A stretch of DNA of 64,000 nucleotides from Protopterus annectens (lineage: Eukaryota > Chordata > Ceratodontiformes > Protopteridae), in NCBI RefSeq assembly GCF_019279795.1, contig NC_056725.1, forward strand, positions 1,606,324,293-1,606,388,292, in the 5' to 3' direction. The notes below the pieces were generated by a model. The model worked only from the letters and a program-made list of their open reading frames with translations. It was not told where the DNA came from and ran no database searches. How positions within the stretch are numbered: the stretch's first letter is position 1; every line of letters begins with the position of its first letter. Below, one piece after another: positions 42,186 through 51,815 of this stretch. The position numbers and the translations under genes are program-made.

Positions 42186-42860
42186 ATGCTACTCAATGCC
42201 AGAAGTCTAAACCTCAAGATGCACGCACTCGAAACTCTCCTTAGCATGGAGAACATCGATATCTGTGCAGTAACAGAAACCTGGTTCAGGGCTCCCGAGA
42301 GCACCCCAGCACTACCAGGTTATACCTCATACCATGCTTTTCGGCCCCAAAACTTGGACCGAACCACAAAAGGAGGGGGAGTATCAATATTCATCAAAGA
42401 CACCCACACCTCCAGGTTGGTGGCAAAGCACGAAGCATCAGAGACTATCCATGTGCAACTAACTGTGGGTAAAACTGCCTTCCAGTTTATAGCCTGCTAC
42501 AGACCACCCTCCCAAACCCTGGAACCCCACTCGGCCTTCCTGAGAACACTGGAAAATATGAAGGTCTCTCCAAACACCATTATATTGGGCGACTTCAACT
42601 ACCCAAACATAGACTGGGAGCATTACTCTAGCTCCAACACCCTAGCCCAAAGGTTCCTAGAATTTATAAACTCAAATGCTATGGAACAACTTGTTACCAC
42701 TCCCACAAGTGGGGAAAACATACTGGACCTGATCATCACCAACATGGGGACTCTATGCTCCAGACCAGAAGTGTATCCCTCACTGGTAAGATCAGACCAT
42801 AAACTAATCTCACTGGATATTCACATCCCGACCCCACCCCTGCCCAGAAAACCACAGTGA
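42186..42860 (+). pseudogene. CR1 ORF2 endonuclease domain (225 codons, open)
   Basis: APE-type endonuclease, intact as a domain. MLLNARSLN at the N-terminus (family N-A-R-S), DICAVTETWF with the catalytic glutamate, GGGVSIFIKDTHTS, ACYRPPSQT, ILGDFNYPNIDWEHY with the catalytic D and N, GENILDLIITN, and LVRSDHKLISLDI with the S-D-H triad. It ends at a frameshift by the KPQ stop, after which the linker continues in another frame. The first ATG is a plausible ORF2 start because the upstream frame carries no domain. Confidence 0.9.
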
Positions 42861-43436
42861 AAAACTTCTCTAAAGCAAATTTCACACTCCTCAAAACTGA
42901 GGTGGAATCCTTCAAAGCCCCGGCCTGTGGAAAATACGCCCAGACCACAGAATCCTTTATAAACGCATTCTATGAACACCTTCAGGAATGCATGGATCAT
43001 GCGATCCCAAATAAAACCAAGACCCAATCCTCCAAAGGCAGACGTCCTGTCTGGTGGACCCCAGCCATAAACAAACTATACAATAGAAGGAGGAAGCTAC
43101 TAAATGATAGAGCAAAATCCCAAAAGGGAAGGCATCACTGATCAGTATTAGCAAAAACTACGGGCACACATAAAATTGTCTAAGGCCAGCTTCGAGAGAA
43201 AAATTGCACAGGACACTAAGGATAATCACAAGGCTTTCTTTAGTTATGTTAGGAACCTGGGTGGTAATTCCCAGATATGCTCAGAATTAGTCCAAAATGA
43301 CAAAAAATACACCGAACCCACAGACATTGCCAACATCCTAGCTGACAGGTTCAGCGCAAACTCCCCCCCCCACCAAAAGGGCAAATATCTATCCCAGCAG
43401 AGTACTGCCCCCCTGACATCTCAGATGCTCAGGTAA
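42857..43436 (+). pseudogene. CR1 EN-RT linker, frameshifted
   Basis: NFSKANFTLLKTEVESF, AFYEHLQECMDHAIPNKT and RRPVWWTPAINKLYNR (42857-43138), then a shift and KDNHKAFFSYVRNLGGNSQ, YTEPTDIANILADRFSAN (43176-43420). A run of eight C near 43363 is a likely site of the next frameshift. Confidence 0.88.
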
Positions 43437-43471
43437 GAGCCGCCCTCTCCAAAGCAAAAAACACAGCATCA

Positions 43472-44104
43472 ATGGGACCAGATGGTGTCCTGGGCTGCGT
43501 CCTACATGAACTCCAAGAAGAGCTAAACCCAAACATAAAACTACTGTTCAATCTCAGCCTTACTACAGGATATGTGCCCAAAGAGTGGCATACAGCAACA
43601 GTGGTCCCTCTCCATGCCTCAACGGATCCTGGAAACTATCGCCCCATAAGCCTGACTAGCTTGGTCTGCAAAGCTATGGCAAGGATCATCATGGACCTCA
43701 TAAATAAAGATATTGGGGACCTACAAACACTGGATCCTACCCAGTTCGGCTTTGTTAAGGGCAGATCCTGCCTCTTAAACCTGGTTGATTTCTTTGAAAC
43801 AGTCACCAAGGCCACTGACGAGGGGAAGGTGGTCTACACAGCCTACCTGGACCTCGCAAAAGCCTTCGATACAACACCCCACTCGGGCATTATAGATAAG
43901 CTCACCAGCTTAAATATAAACCCCTATGTCACTAGATGGATTGCAAACTGGCTCAAGGACAGAACCCACATGGTTAGAATTGCTGGAGCCATGTCAGACT
44001 CCAAACCAGTTACAAGTGGTGTCCCACAAGGCTCGGTCTGGGACCTCTCTTGTTCGGTATATATTTCTTGGAGGTACAGGCCAACACGGAAGGACTGTGG
44101 CTGA
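43472..44104 (+). pseudogene. CR1 RT, N-terminal part (palm A and B)
   Basis: MGPDGVLGCVLHELQEEL, EWHTATVVPLHASTDPGNYR (missing the usual KGG by a small deletion), FVKGRSCLLNLVDFFETVTK, block A AYLDLAKAFDTTPHSG, block B SGVPQGSVWD, where the frame shifts. The aspartate of block A is kept. Confidence 0.92.
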
Positions 44105-44385
44105 CCAAGTTCGCAGATGACTGCAAACTGGGCGCCATAATTGACTCTCCAGCCGACACAAGCATCCTCCAAAAGGGCCTCATAGAAACAGACAACTGGT
44201 GCCAGAGCCATGGCCTCAAGCTAAATGCCAAAAAGTGTATAGTCATCCCCTTTGGCAAAAACAAAGTTCCCACAAATTACCACATAGGTGGTAATCCATT
44301 AAGTACAGAAGAAGTAATTAGGGACCTGGGGACCCAAGTTGATAGCAATCTCTCATTTGACAACCACGTGGCCAAAGTGGTTTGA
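44050..44385 (+). pseudogene. CR1 RT, catalytic block C piece
   Basis: Resumes as FGIYFLEVQANTEGLW and TKFADDCKLGAIIDSP with both catalytic aspartates, then LNAKKCIVIPFGKN and VIRDLGTQVDSNLSFDNHV. It ends at TGA 44383, where the other copies read arginine (VVRKT), so a single substitution stops it. Confidence 0.92.
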
Positions 44386-44503
44386 AAAACATTTTATATA
44401 GCCCACCTAATCATGAAGGGATTCACACCTAGATCAGGGAGGTCATCGTGCCTCTTTACTCATCCCTCATCAGGCCCATAATTGAGTACAATGCCCCTTT
44501 GGG

Positions 44504-44959
44504 ATGTACCTTACCAGACACCTGCAGCAACTGGAAAGACCCCAAAAGTACCTCACCAAGAGGATCAAAGGGCTCAGACAGATGCCATATGCTGCCCGGT
44601 TAAAGAAACTCCAGCTCTACTCAGTGGCATACCGCCTGTTCAGAGGCGATCTGTGCCTGACGTATAAAGCCATGTCCAACCCGGAATTAATGGACATGCT
44701 GCACCTCAGAAAATCCAAATCCCATCGAGCTACATGCTCGAGAGACTTGAACCTCAGCACTGAAATAAATAGGACATGCTGGAGGGACAGATTCATAACC
44801 CAGAGGCTCCCTTCACTCTGGAATAAAATCCCAGTCAAGGTTAGGCAGAGTCCCTCATTGACTCTCTTGAAGAGGAATCTTGATGAGTGGATAGGAGATC
44901 GTAGGTTTACCCCGGGTATCACTTCTGTGTCACTGTTAGACAGAGGCACAGTATACTAA
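44504..44959 (+). pseudogene. CR1 RT C-terminus
   Basis: MYLTRHLQQLERPQKYLTKR, YAARLKKLQLYSVAYRLFRG, CLTYKAMSNPELMDMLHL, CWRDRFITQRLPSLWNKIPV, NLDEWIGDRRFTPG and the natural stop after DRGTVY. The 44385-44504 stretch between it and the preceding piece is also RT but frameshifted. Confidence 0.92.
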
Positions 44960-45109
44960 CCTCGAAAAAGGGCATAGCAAAATAAATTTAAAATGGGTGG
45001 CGAAAGCCAAACACATTCTGGCTAGGCTTATAAATGCCCTAGGGCAGCTAGCGTAGTATGAACCTATGAACCTATATGTTCTAAAAGTGCAACATCATAG
45101 CACATCAGG

Positions 45110-45435
45110 GAAGGCCGATCCCAGTAGATATGTCTCTCCCTCATTATCTGGCCATGGTACCTGGCCCCAGCACATCTGGGATCTACCCCGGGACCTCCTT
45201 GTCTGCTGGTCCTGCACCACCTTCAGGTGGAACCACCTCAGGGGATGAGAATCAACCTCACCCCGGGCATGCGCGCGGACAGGATCCTGTCACCCGAAGC
45301 CAGGTCTGGTGTGTAGCGAGTTCCACAAGGAATTGGGAGATCTGCTATGCCAGCTTGAGGGTCGTGTGGCAGAATTAGAGGGTCAGTCTGCCCCTCCTGC
45401 TCAGCCCCCAGCACAGCCAGCTTTGGAGCTGTGAA
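45110..45435 (+). pseudogene. Candidate C-terminal exon of a Harbinger-type Myb gene
   Basis: One frame reads a proline/serine-rich stretch (GPSTSGIYPGTSLSAGPAPP). Another, ending in TGA near 45433, reads EFHKELGDLLCQLEGRVAEL and GQSAPPAQPPAQPALEL, a short heptad-like coiled coil with an APP tail as found at the ends of Harbinger Myb-like proteins. An acceptor-like CACATCAG precedes 45110. The stretch is notably GC-rich against its surroundings. Which Myb exon it belonged to is unknown; 35081-35541 is on the same strand 10 kb upstream. Confidence 0.4.
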
Positions 45436-46194
45436 GGTGCAGTGGTGATAGCCTATGGGTGGGGACCTCAGTCCAACTGTATCCATTTGGAGGCTCGGGG
45501 CTTCCGATTACCAAACACCCCTCCCCGTCCAAGATGTTTACCCCCCACATGTGTCATATACTGCCCCTGTATGCTGTCTTGTTTGTCTTGTCTGTCTTCC
45601 TACCTAACTTACCTCCCCAAATATACCTACTATCCTTCCCCAACATCCCACTCTCACCTTAAAAAAAGGTCAATATGTTCCCAAAAAAAAAAATTCGCCC
45701 CATACATAGCTGTCCATTTCGCACACGTGTCCACTGGACACATGTATTCTTGTCTAATTGGATTCACAAGACATTACTGTTGTCCTCACCACTCTCCCTC
45801 AGGGGTTTGAGTGTCCAAATGTACCTCCAAATTCAGTATATCTGCACAGCTGTTGCTGAAGAAGAAATGGATGTCTATGGACCTTTCCTAGATCCAACCA
45901 GCACATCCCTACATATCGTTCATATTGTTTTACCCTCTTTGTGTCCCCTTTTTCACCACTTTCCTATCACCCCTTTTTTCTTTTCTTTTAAAGAAATTAG
46001 CATGGGGGTAAATGGGAGTAAGCAGTAGTAAGTGGGAGTAAGCCTGATTGTGTGATGCCTACACAGATTATGCACTTATAAGGCTAACTGTCTGTAAGCA
46101 TATTTAACCAGAAGTTAGCATTCTTTACAGCCATGCAAACATGCACAAACCAACTTAAAACTGCTTAAAAGTGCCTTAATCACTCTGTATCCAA
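45436..46194. other. No recognised feature
   Basis: C/T-rich with several poly(A)-like runs (45660-45694). The final 200 bp (46000-46190) looks like the body of the minus-strand SINE that follows, by similarity to 51300-51520. Confidence 0.45.
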
Positions 46195-46312
46195 CAGCCC
46201 TTGTTCTGCCCAGCAAAAAAATAATCAGCCCTAGCAAGTCTTGAACCCAGGCCCCTGTACAGCATAGTCACAGCAAGTTATCACTTAGCCATCTGAACTG
46301 TAAATGTGCATG
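46195..46312 (-). mobile_element. tRNA-headed SINE, copy 1
   Basis: The reverse complement reads CAGATGGCTAAGTGATAACT (A-box side) and CCTGGGTTCAAGACTTGCTA (B box), followed by GAACAAGGGCTGTTGGATAC. Matching copies lie at 51170-51285 and 51500-51650 in the same orientation. Confidence 0.6.
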
Positions 46313-46354
46313 ATATTTATTCAAACATATCATGGCACCATTCAGCAGTAGGGA

Positions 46355-46356
<2 letters not shown>

Positions 46357-46420
<64 letters not shown>
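46357..46420. repeat. (AT)n microsatellite
   Basis: About 32 TA units, followed by ACACACAT. Confidence 0.97.
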
Positions 46421-46429
<9 letters not shown>

Positions 46430-46710
46430 TATACAGACTTTGGGACAGGATCCATGAACATATTTATAGTATTAACAATTCTATACAGAGTAATGCACTT
46501 GCCAAACATGTTTCACTGCATGGTAATGAACATAAATCTAAATTTAAAATACTACAAGTTGCATATGAAGACATGCATGGAGGGGACATAGGAAATTATG
46601 TGGAAAATCTGGAATTAAAATGGATTATAAGAATGAGAGCTAATACAGGAAAGGGGTTGAATGACAACATTTGTATAAAATCTGTTCTGAAGAACAGGGT
46701 TTTTAGATAG
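46430..46710 (+). pseudogene. Penelope-like element GIY-YIG endonuclease C-terminus
   Basis: Penelope-like retroelements carry an RT followed by a GIY-YIG nuclease. The frame reads DRIHEHIYSINNSIQSNALA, KHVSLHGNEHKSKFKILQ, then MHGGDIGNYVENLELKWIIR and GKGLNDNICIKSVL before a stop at 46708. This follows the family pattern RxxEHxxxI, xAxHFxxxH, RGGDxxxxLxxxExxWI and GLN. The GIY and YIG parts proper lie upstream in what is now the (AT)n tract, and the RT is gone. This is a truncated 3' end. Confidence 0.75.
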
Positions 46711-46779
46711 TAATCTAGTCACTAATGCTTATATATTAATGTTGTCATAGAATATGAACTGAGTGAGTATCTAAAGTAT

Positions 46780-46782
<3 letters not shown>

Positions 46783-46865
<83 letters not shown>
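46783..46865. repeat. (AT)n then (TG)n microsatellite
   Basis: About 34 AT units passing into about six TG units. It follows the Penelope-type 3' end. Confidence 0.97.
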
Positions 46866-47027
46866 TTGTGTATATGTATTTACATAGTGTTTATTTTTAG
46901 ATGATGTGTCTTTAAAAAAATTTAAATCATGCCTTAATTGCAAGATTAATTGTGTTTTTTTATTAGCGTTGAAAGGTAAATTAAAAATGCTGGTTACTGC
47001 CACAGCACGCTTGCTTATAAAAAAGAT

Positions 47028-47792
47028 AAGTAAATGGATAAATAACTCAAGCAAGCGTTGACAGAGTGAGAAATAACCTTCTATGTGTAAAAAATCCAAG
47101 TAATCCGGTCTTCTGAGACAAATAATTCAGTTTATTACACAGATAAACCACGATAAGCACTTTCACTAACTAGTAGCTTCTTCAGATCACAAACAGGAAG
47201 CACAGGAACCATGTGCTTTAAATATCTGCATGTTAATTAATCAACCAACTTTTAAAGCAGAAGCGCCATAAAACCTAAAAACTAAATATATAAACATAAA
47301 ATCATCTCAAGATGCAACAGAAATAAACAATGGTGTATGCATATTACTTTTAAAAATTAAAATAACTTCATTCCATAAGAAACAATAAAATTGAAGTAAA
47401 TATAAGAACATGTTGTGAGCAGCATACTATCAAGCGAAAGTGTATACAGCCTAATACATAACTGCATGTGATAGTCATATTATTAATAATACGAGGCAAC
47501 TTAGAAACTATACATAGTAGATGCCATCAAAAACATGAAACCATATACAAGTCGAAAGAACTATTATCAACCAAAGTGATACTTGGTATAATAAGGTGAG
47601 TGCATAAACAAAGATGTATATCTGCATATGTATAAAAATGTGTATATAAATGTAGTGTCTTAATAAATATATGTATCTAAATATAAAAGAATGAATGAAT
47701 GTGTACAAAAATATAAATAAATAAATGAATAAATAAATAAGTTATTGTCTAAAAATGAAGCTAAAACCATTAACATTAACAGTATTACAATA
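47028..47792 (-). repeat. Long inverted repeat, left arm
   Basis: Reverse complement of 47996-48763 at roughly 95-97% identity over inspected stretches (for example 2 mismatches in an 88-base block near 47110-47197). With the right arm and a 203-bp spacer (47793-47995) it forms a ~1.74-kb hairpin-capable structure. The outer edge carries ATCCAAGTAATCCGGTCTTC near 47093. Confidence 0.95.
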
Positions 47793-47995
47793 TATAGAGA
47801 AAGTAGGTGGATTATTTTGCTGAGAGCTGATAAAGGTCATGGTTTAAATGAAAGGGCATCTATCAGACCACACCTAAAGAAACGTAGGCACACTAAGTTC
47901 TGAAATTTTTAAGAATTCAATGTGCTCTGATATTTGTTCCCACACATATACATACACATACATATATCACATTTTTGGGTAATTTATTCATTTTA

Positions 47996-48763
47996 TATTG
48001 TAATACTGTTAATGTTAATGGTTTTAGCTTCATTTTTAGACAATAACTTATTTATTTATTCATTTATTTATTTATATTTTTGTACACATTCATTCATTCT
48101 TTTATATTTAGATACATATATTTATTAAGACACTACATTTATATACACATTTTTATACATATGCAGATATACATCTTTGTTTATGCACTCACCTTATTAT
48201 ACCAAGTATCACTTTGGTTGATAATAGTTCTTTCGACTTGTATATGGTTTCATGTTTTTGATGGCATCTACTATGTATAGTTTCTAAGTTGCCTCGTATT
48301 ATTAATAATATGACTATCACATGCAGTTATGTATTAGGCTGTATACACTTTCGTACTTGATAGTATGCTGCTCACAACATGTTCTTATATTTACTTCAAT
48401 TTTTATTGTTTCTTATGGAATGAAGTTATTTTAATTTTTTAAAAGTAATATGCATACACCATTATTTATTTCTGTTGCATCTTGAGATGTTTTTATGTTT
48501 ATATATTTCGTTTTTAGGTTTTATGGCGCTTCTGCTTTAAAAGTTGGTTGATTAATTAACATGCAGATATTTAAAGCACATGGTTCCTGTGCTTCCTGTT
48601 TGTGATCTGAAGAAGCTACTAGTTAGTGAAAGCGCTTATCATGGTTTATCTGTGTAATAAACTGAATTATTTGTCTCAGAAGACCGGATTACTTGGATTT
48701 TTTACACATAGAAGGTTATTTCTCACTCTGTCAACGCTTGCTTGAGTTATTTATCCATTTACT
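47996..48763 (+). repeat. Long inverted repeat, right arm (probable Penelope pLTR)
   Basis: Read 5'->3' it ends with GATCTGAAGAAGCTACTAGT, GTGAAAGCGCTTATCATGG and TAATAAACTGAATTATTTGT. This is the arrangement seen in pseudo-LTRs of vertebrate Penelope-like elements, where a hammerhead-like core precedes an AATAAA-containing tail. Penelope pLTRs may be inverted. The arms also encode mirror-image 66-codon frames, which are a by-product. Confidence 0.85.
48603..48640 (+). ncRNA. Degenerate hammerhead-like motif
   Basis: CTGAAGA, a short stem-forming segment (CTACTAGTTAG) and TGAAAGCG follow the order of a hammerhead core (CUGAUGA, stem II, GAAA). The conserved U of CUGAUGA is A here, so self-cleavage would not be expected. 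The mirrored copy lies near 47152-47187 in the left arm. Confidence 0.4.
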
Positions 48764-48823
48764 TGTGTTTTTTTATTAGCTGTTACTTTTTTAAAAATGG
48801 AATAATGGTTGTGATTTTCTTGT

Positions 48824-48862
48824 GTCTGAGGAAGCAGCTTGGATAGCCATGAAAGCGTTAAC
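48824..48862 (+). ncRNA. Second degenerate hammerhead-like motif
   Basis: TCTGAGGAAGCAGCTTGGAT then AGCCATGAAAGCGTTAACA, followed by AATAAAACAATT. It has the same order of motifs as at 48603 (CTGAGGA for CUGAUGA, GCT/AGC mini-stem, GAAA). It lies outside the inverted repeat, suggesting a second pLTR-derived piece. Confidence 0.35.
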
Positions 48863-49007
48863 ACAATAAAACAATTTTATGTCACCTTTCTGCTTTGGGC
48901 TGTCGTACCTAATTTTCTGGATTTATATTTTAGCCGTTGGCTTTGTGGTGCTACATTTCATACTACATTTATCCATCTGGTAGGACTTTGTTGCTACTTT
49001 TTTTATA

Positions 49008-49014
<7 letters not shown>

Positions 49015-49076
<62 letters not shown>

Positions 49077-49087
49077 TATATATATAT
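49015..49087. repeat. (AT)n microsatellite
   Basis: TA repeats with two G interruptions, abutting the truncated start of a CR1. Confidence 0.97.
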
Positions 49088-49095
49088 TATCAGCA

Positions 49096-49530
49096 TCAAC
49101 AAAAGGTTGAGATCCCTCATCAAATCCTCTAAAGCTAGCTATGAAAACAGAATGGCAGCAGATAGTAAAGACAAACACAAGGCCTTCTATAGTTATGTAA
49201 AGAATCTCTATGGCAATACCCAGATTTTCTCTGAGTTACTGTACAATGGTACCTTCTATACCGAGCCAATAGATACTGCAAATATATTGACCTACAGATT
49301 CAGTGCTAACTTTACCCCTCTCGCCCCACCAAAGGACCAATCACAATACCAGTAGATTGCCTAGCACCCAGTATTACTGCTGCACAGGTTAAAACCGCAC
49401 TGTCCAAAGCCAAGACTATAGCTTCTATGGGACCTGACAATATCCCTGTCTGTGTTCTACATGAATTACAGCATGAACTGGCACCTCACCTTTGTGCCCT
49501 GTTCAATCACAGCCTCAACTCAGCATTTGT
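49096..49530 (+). pseudogene. CR1 EN-RT linker
   Basis: SINKRLRSLIKSSKASYENR, KDKHKAFYSYVKNLYGNTQ, YTEPIDTANILTYRFSANFT, then frame changes and the MGPDNIPVCVLHEL block near 49430. Confidence 0.85.
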
Positions 49531-49539
49531 CCCTACTGA

Positions 49540-49914
49540 ATGGTGCACTTCTACAGTCATCCCTCTTCACAAATAGGTGCGACTACAGATGCTGGGAATT
49601 ATCACACCATTAGCCTGATGAGTCTGATATGCAAAGATATGGAAAGCATCATCATGGACCTAATAAATGAGGATATAAGGAATATCCAAACTCTGGATCC
49701 TGCACAGTTTGGTTTTGTGAAGGGTAGGTCATGCCTGCTCAACTTGGTTGACACTTTGAGTAAGTCACCAGAGCTGTGCATGAAGTCAAGGTGGTTCATA
49801 CAGCCTACCTTTATTATGGCCAAGGCCTTTGATACTATTCTCCACTCAAGAATCATAGAAAAACACACTAAGCTAAGCATCAATCCCAATATCACTAGGT
49901 GGGTTACAAACTGA
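49540..49914 (+). pseudogene. CR1 RT, N-terminal part
   Basis: GATTDAGNYHTISLMSLICK, AQFGFVKGRSCLLNLVDTL, then a disturbed stretch and MAKAFDTILHSRI (block A, aspartate kept but YLDLA lost). A stop at 49912 (CTGACTTA, where the family has W/C-LTDR) ends it. Confidence 0.88.
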
Positions 49915-49935
49915 CTTACAGATAGAACCCACAGT

Positions 49936-50493
49936 GTGAAAGTAACTGACTCCAAGTCAGACTGCCGACCAGTCATGAGTGGAGTCCCACAGGGTTCAGT
50001 CCTGGGTCCTCTCCTGTTTAGTATCTACTTCTCTGATGTCCAGGCCAACACGAAGGGACTCTGGCTGACAAAATTCTCAGATGATTGCAAGTTGGGAGCT
50101 ATTATTAACTCCCCAAGTGATGTTGACATCCTACAGAAAGTCCTCAATGAGACCAATGACTGGTGTCAGAACCATGGCCTTAAGCTCAATACCAAAAAAG
50201 GTGTCGTTATCCCCCTTGGTAAATACCTGCTTCCTTTGGATTACCACATTGATGCTAGTCCACTGAACACAGAAGGTGTTATAAGATATTTGGTAACACA
50301 GGTTAACAGCAACCTCTCTTTTGACCACTACGCTGCCAGTGTCGTCAGAAAGTCCTTATATGTGACACATTTCATTACTACAGGTTTTGCATCCAGGAAG
50401 AAAGAGGTCATTCTCTTCCTCTACTCTTCCCTCATTAGGCCAATTGAGTACAATGCCACATTTGGTATGTACTTCACTAGACATCAGCAATAA
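49936..50493 (+). pseudogene. CR1 RT, blocks B and C
   Basis: SGVPQGSVLGPLLFSIYFSD (block B intact), TKFSDDCKLGAIINSP (block C with SDDC for ADDC, both aspartates kept), WCQNHGLKLNTKKGVVIPLG, SSLIRPIEYNATFGMYFTR (one residue lost), ending at a stop after RHQQ. Confidence 0.9.
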
Positions 50494-50508
50494 CTGTAGA
50501 GGCTACAA

Positions 50509-50865
50509 ATGTACCTCACAAAGAGGATCCTAGGCCTTAAACACTTGTCCTACATGGACAGATTAAAAAAACTCCAACTATTCTCTGTGTCATATTGCTA
50601 TCTTAGAGGCAATCTATGCTTGACTTACAAAGCCATGTCTGACCCAGCTCTGTTAGAAATGCTACATCTTAGGAAATCCCGATCCCTCCACACCACAAGC
50701 TCCAGAAACCTCAACCTCATAACCACAAACAACAGATCATGCTGGAGGGACAGGTTCATAACCCAGAGACTGCCCATGCTATGGAATAGGCTTCCCATAC
50801 ATGTCAAGCCCACATTACTGGCCCTCTTCAAGAGAAATCTTGATGAGTGGATGGAACATAGATAA
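50509..50865 (+). pseudogene. CR1 RT C-terminus
   Basis: MYLTKRILGLKHLSYMDRLK, GNLCLTYKAMSDPALLEMLH, SCWRDRFITQRLPMLWNRLP and NLDEWMEHR to a stop. It continues the preceding frame after one stop. Confidence 0.9.
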
Positions 50866-51019
50866 TTCACCTCGGGGATCACTCCAGTGGCTCTACTCAA
50901 GAGAGGCACTAGGAATTAAGGTTGGGTGGCTCGATGCCAGGATAATCCTATGGGATAGGCTTGTAAAGGCTCCAGTGCCATTAGCCTAGTACAACCCTAT
51001 CAAACTATATTAATTGTTT

Positions 51020-51113
51020 TATTGGAGCTTTTCTCCCTGGGCCTCTGCTGAAAATGGATTCACATCCAGCTGGACTATCCCAGTCAACAAATGTAAAATA
51101 AATAAAGAATAAT

Positions 51114-51116
<3 letters not shown>
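51020..51116 (+). mobile_element. Solo LINE/SINE tail
   Basis: GGAGCTTTTCTCCCTGGGCC, TCTGCTGAAAATGGATTCAC, CTGGACTATCCCAGTCAAC and a terminal AATAAATAAAG. It is closest to the tail of the LINE at 13370-14865. Confidence 0.6.

Positions 51117-51168
<52 letters not shown>
51117..51168. repeat. (AT)n microsatellite
   Basis: About 26 AT units grown from the A/T-rich tail of the preceding element. Confidence 0.97.
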
Positions 51169-51169
<1 letters not shown>

Positions 51170-51172
<3 letters not shown>

Positions 51173-51285
51173 TAGCCCTTGTTCTTCTCAGAAACAAAAT
51201 AATATGCCCTGCAAGTCTTGAACCCAAGACCATGTACACCATAGCCACAGCAAATTACCAATACACCACCTGAGCTATATAACGT
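51170..51285 (-). mobile_element. tRNA-headed SINE, copy 2
   Basis: The reverse complement has CTCAGGTGGTGTATTGGTAA and CTTGGGTTCAAGACTTGCAG, then GAACAAGGGCTAACGG. Same family and strand as 46195-46312. The 3' body is cut off by the (AT)n tract. Confidence 0.6.
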
Positions 51286-51299
51286 AATGTTATCATTAG

Positions 51300-51650
51300 T
51301 GTGATATCTACTAAAAAAGAAAAGTGAGCAATGGCTATCAATGTGCAGCTGTGGTTAGCTGTTGTATGCCTTGCTCAAATATTGATGCTAACTGTGTTTG
51401 TGCATTGATAAGTGGTGCTAACCAAAGCATACATAGTGTGAGCGCCTATGCATTTAACCCTGTTTAACTCCACTTAGCATCACGCAAACCTGTGCAAGCA
51501 TGCTTAAAACAGCTTTAAAGTCCCTTAATCTCTCTGCCTACATTTTCCTAGCAACAAAATAAACAGCCTTTGCCAGTTTTGAGCTCAGGACCCTATACAC
51601 CATACTCACAGCAGTTAAACAATAAGCCATTTGAGCTGTAAGATGTTGGG
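51300..51650 (-). mobile_element. tRNA-headed SINE, copy 3 with body
   Basis: Head at about 51530-51650 (reverse complement CTCAAATGGCTTATTGTTTA and GTCCTGAGCTCAAAACTGGC). The body at 51300-51520 includes GAGATTAAGGGACTTTAAAG and TAAGCATGCTTGCACAGG, matching the body beside copy 1 (46010-46190). Confidence 0.55.
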
Positions 51651-51728
51651 ATAATTTTTCTAACATATGATGCAGAGCAGTCAATTTACCATAGGCAATG
51701 TACAATGTGGAAGCACTAAACATTCAAT

Positions 51729-51761
<33 letters not shown>

Positions 51762-51815
51762 TATTTAGAGAGAGAGAGAGAGAGAATGAGAGAGAGAGTA
51801 TATATATAGACAGTG
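51729..51815. repeat. (AT)n and (AG)n microsatellites
   Basis: TA repeat, then AG repeat, then TATATATA within about 90 bp. Confidence 0.95.

Larger units (their letters stand above)
41182..45077 (+). mobile_element. Near-complete CR1 LINE
   Basis: The only copy here with both ORFs in place: ORF1 (41182-42156), ORF2 endonuclease, linker, RT and the 3' end with GCTAGGCTTATAAATGCCCT and the octamers ATGAACCTATGAACCTAT. ORF2 holds at least five frameshifts or stops, so the element cannot move by itself. If the tandem repeats belong to it, its 5' limit lies near 37095, with the minus-strand CR1 nested inside. Confidence 0.95.
49090..51003 (+). mobile_element. CR1 LINE copy, 5'-truncated
   Basis: Begins in the linker at 49096 and runs to a 3' end with TAGGCTTGTAAAGGCTCCAG and GCCATTAGCCTAGTACAACC near 50955-51000. 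The terminal octamers are degraded (CCCTATCAAACTAT). A second, unrelated LINE/SINE tail follows at 51020. Confidence 0.95.

Noticed and set aside
44010-44273. Antisense open frames opposite the CR1 RT (also 43924-44211, 49602-49976, 44617-44949)
   Set aside because: They lie exactly opposite strong RT frames and have no domain of their own.
46306-46420. Open frame rich in IYIYIY in front of the Penelope nuclease fragment
   Set aside because: It is a translation of the (AT)n microsatellite. Only the part from about 46430 has protein-family signal.
47508-48280. Two identical 66-codon frames on opposite strands
   Set aside because: They are the two arms of the inverted repeat read in mirror image. 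There is no motif and the composition is low-complexity aromatic, so they are not genes.
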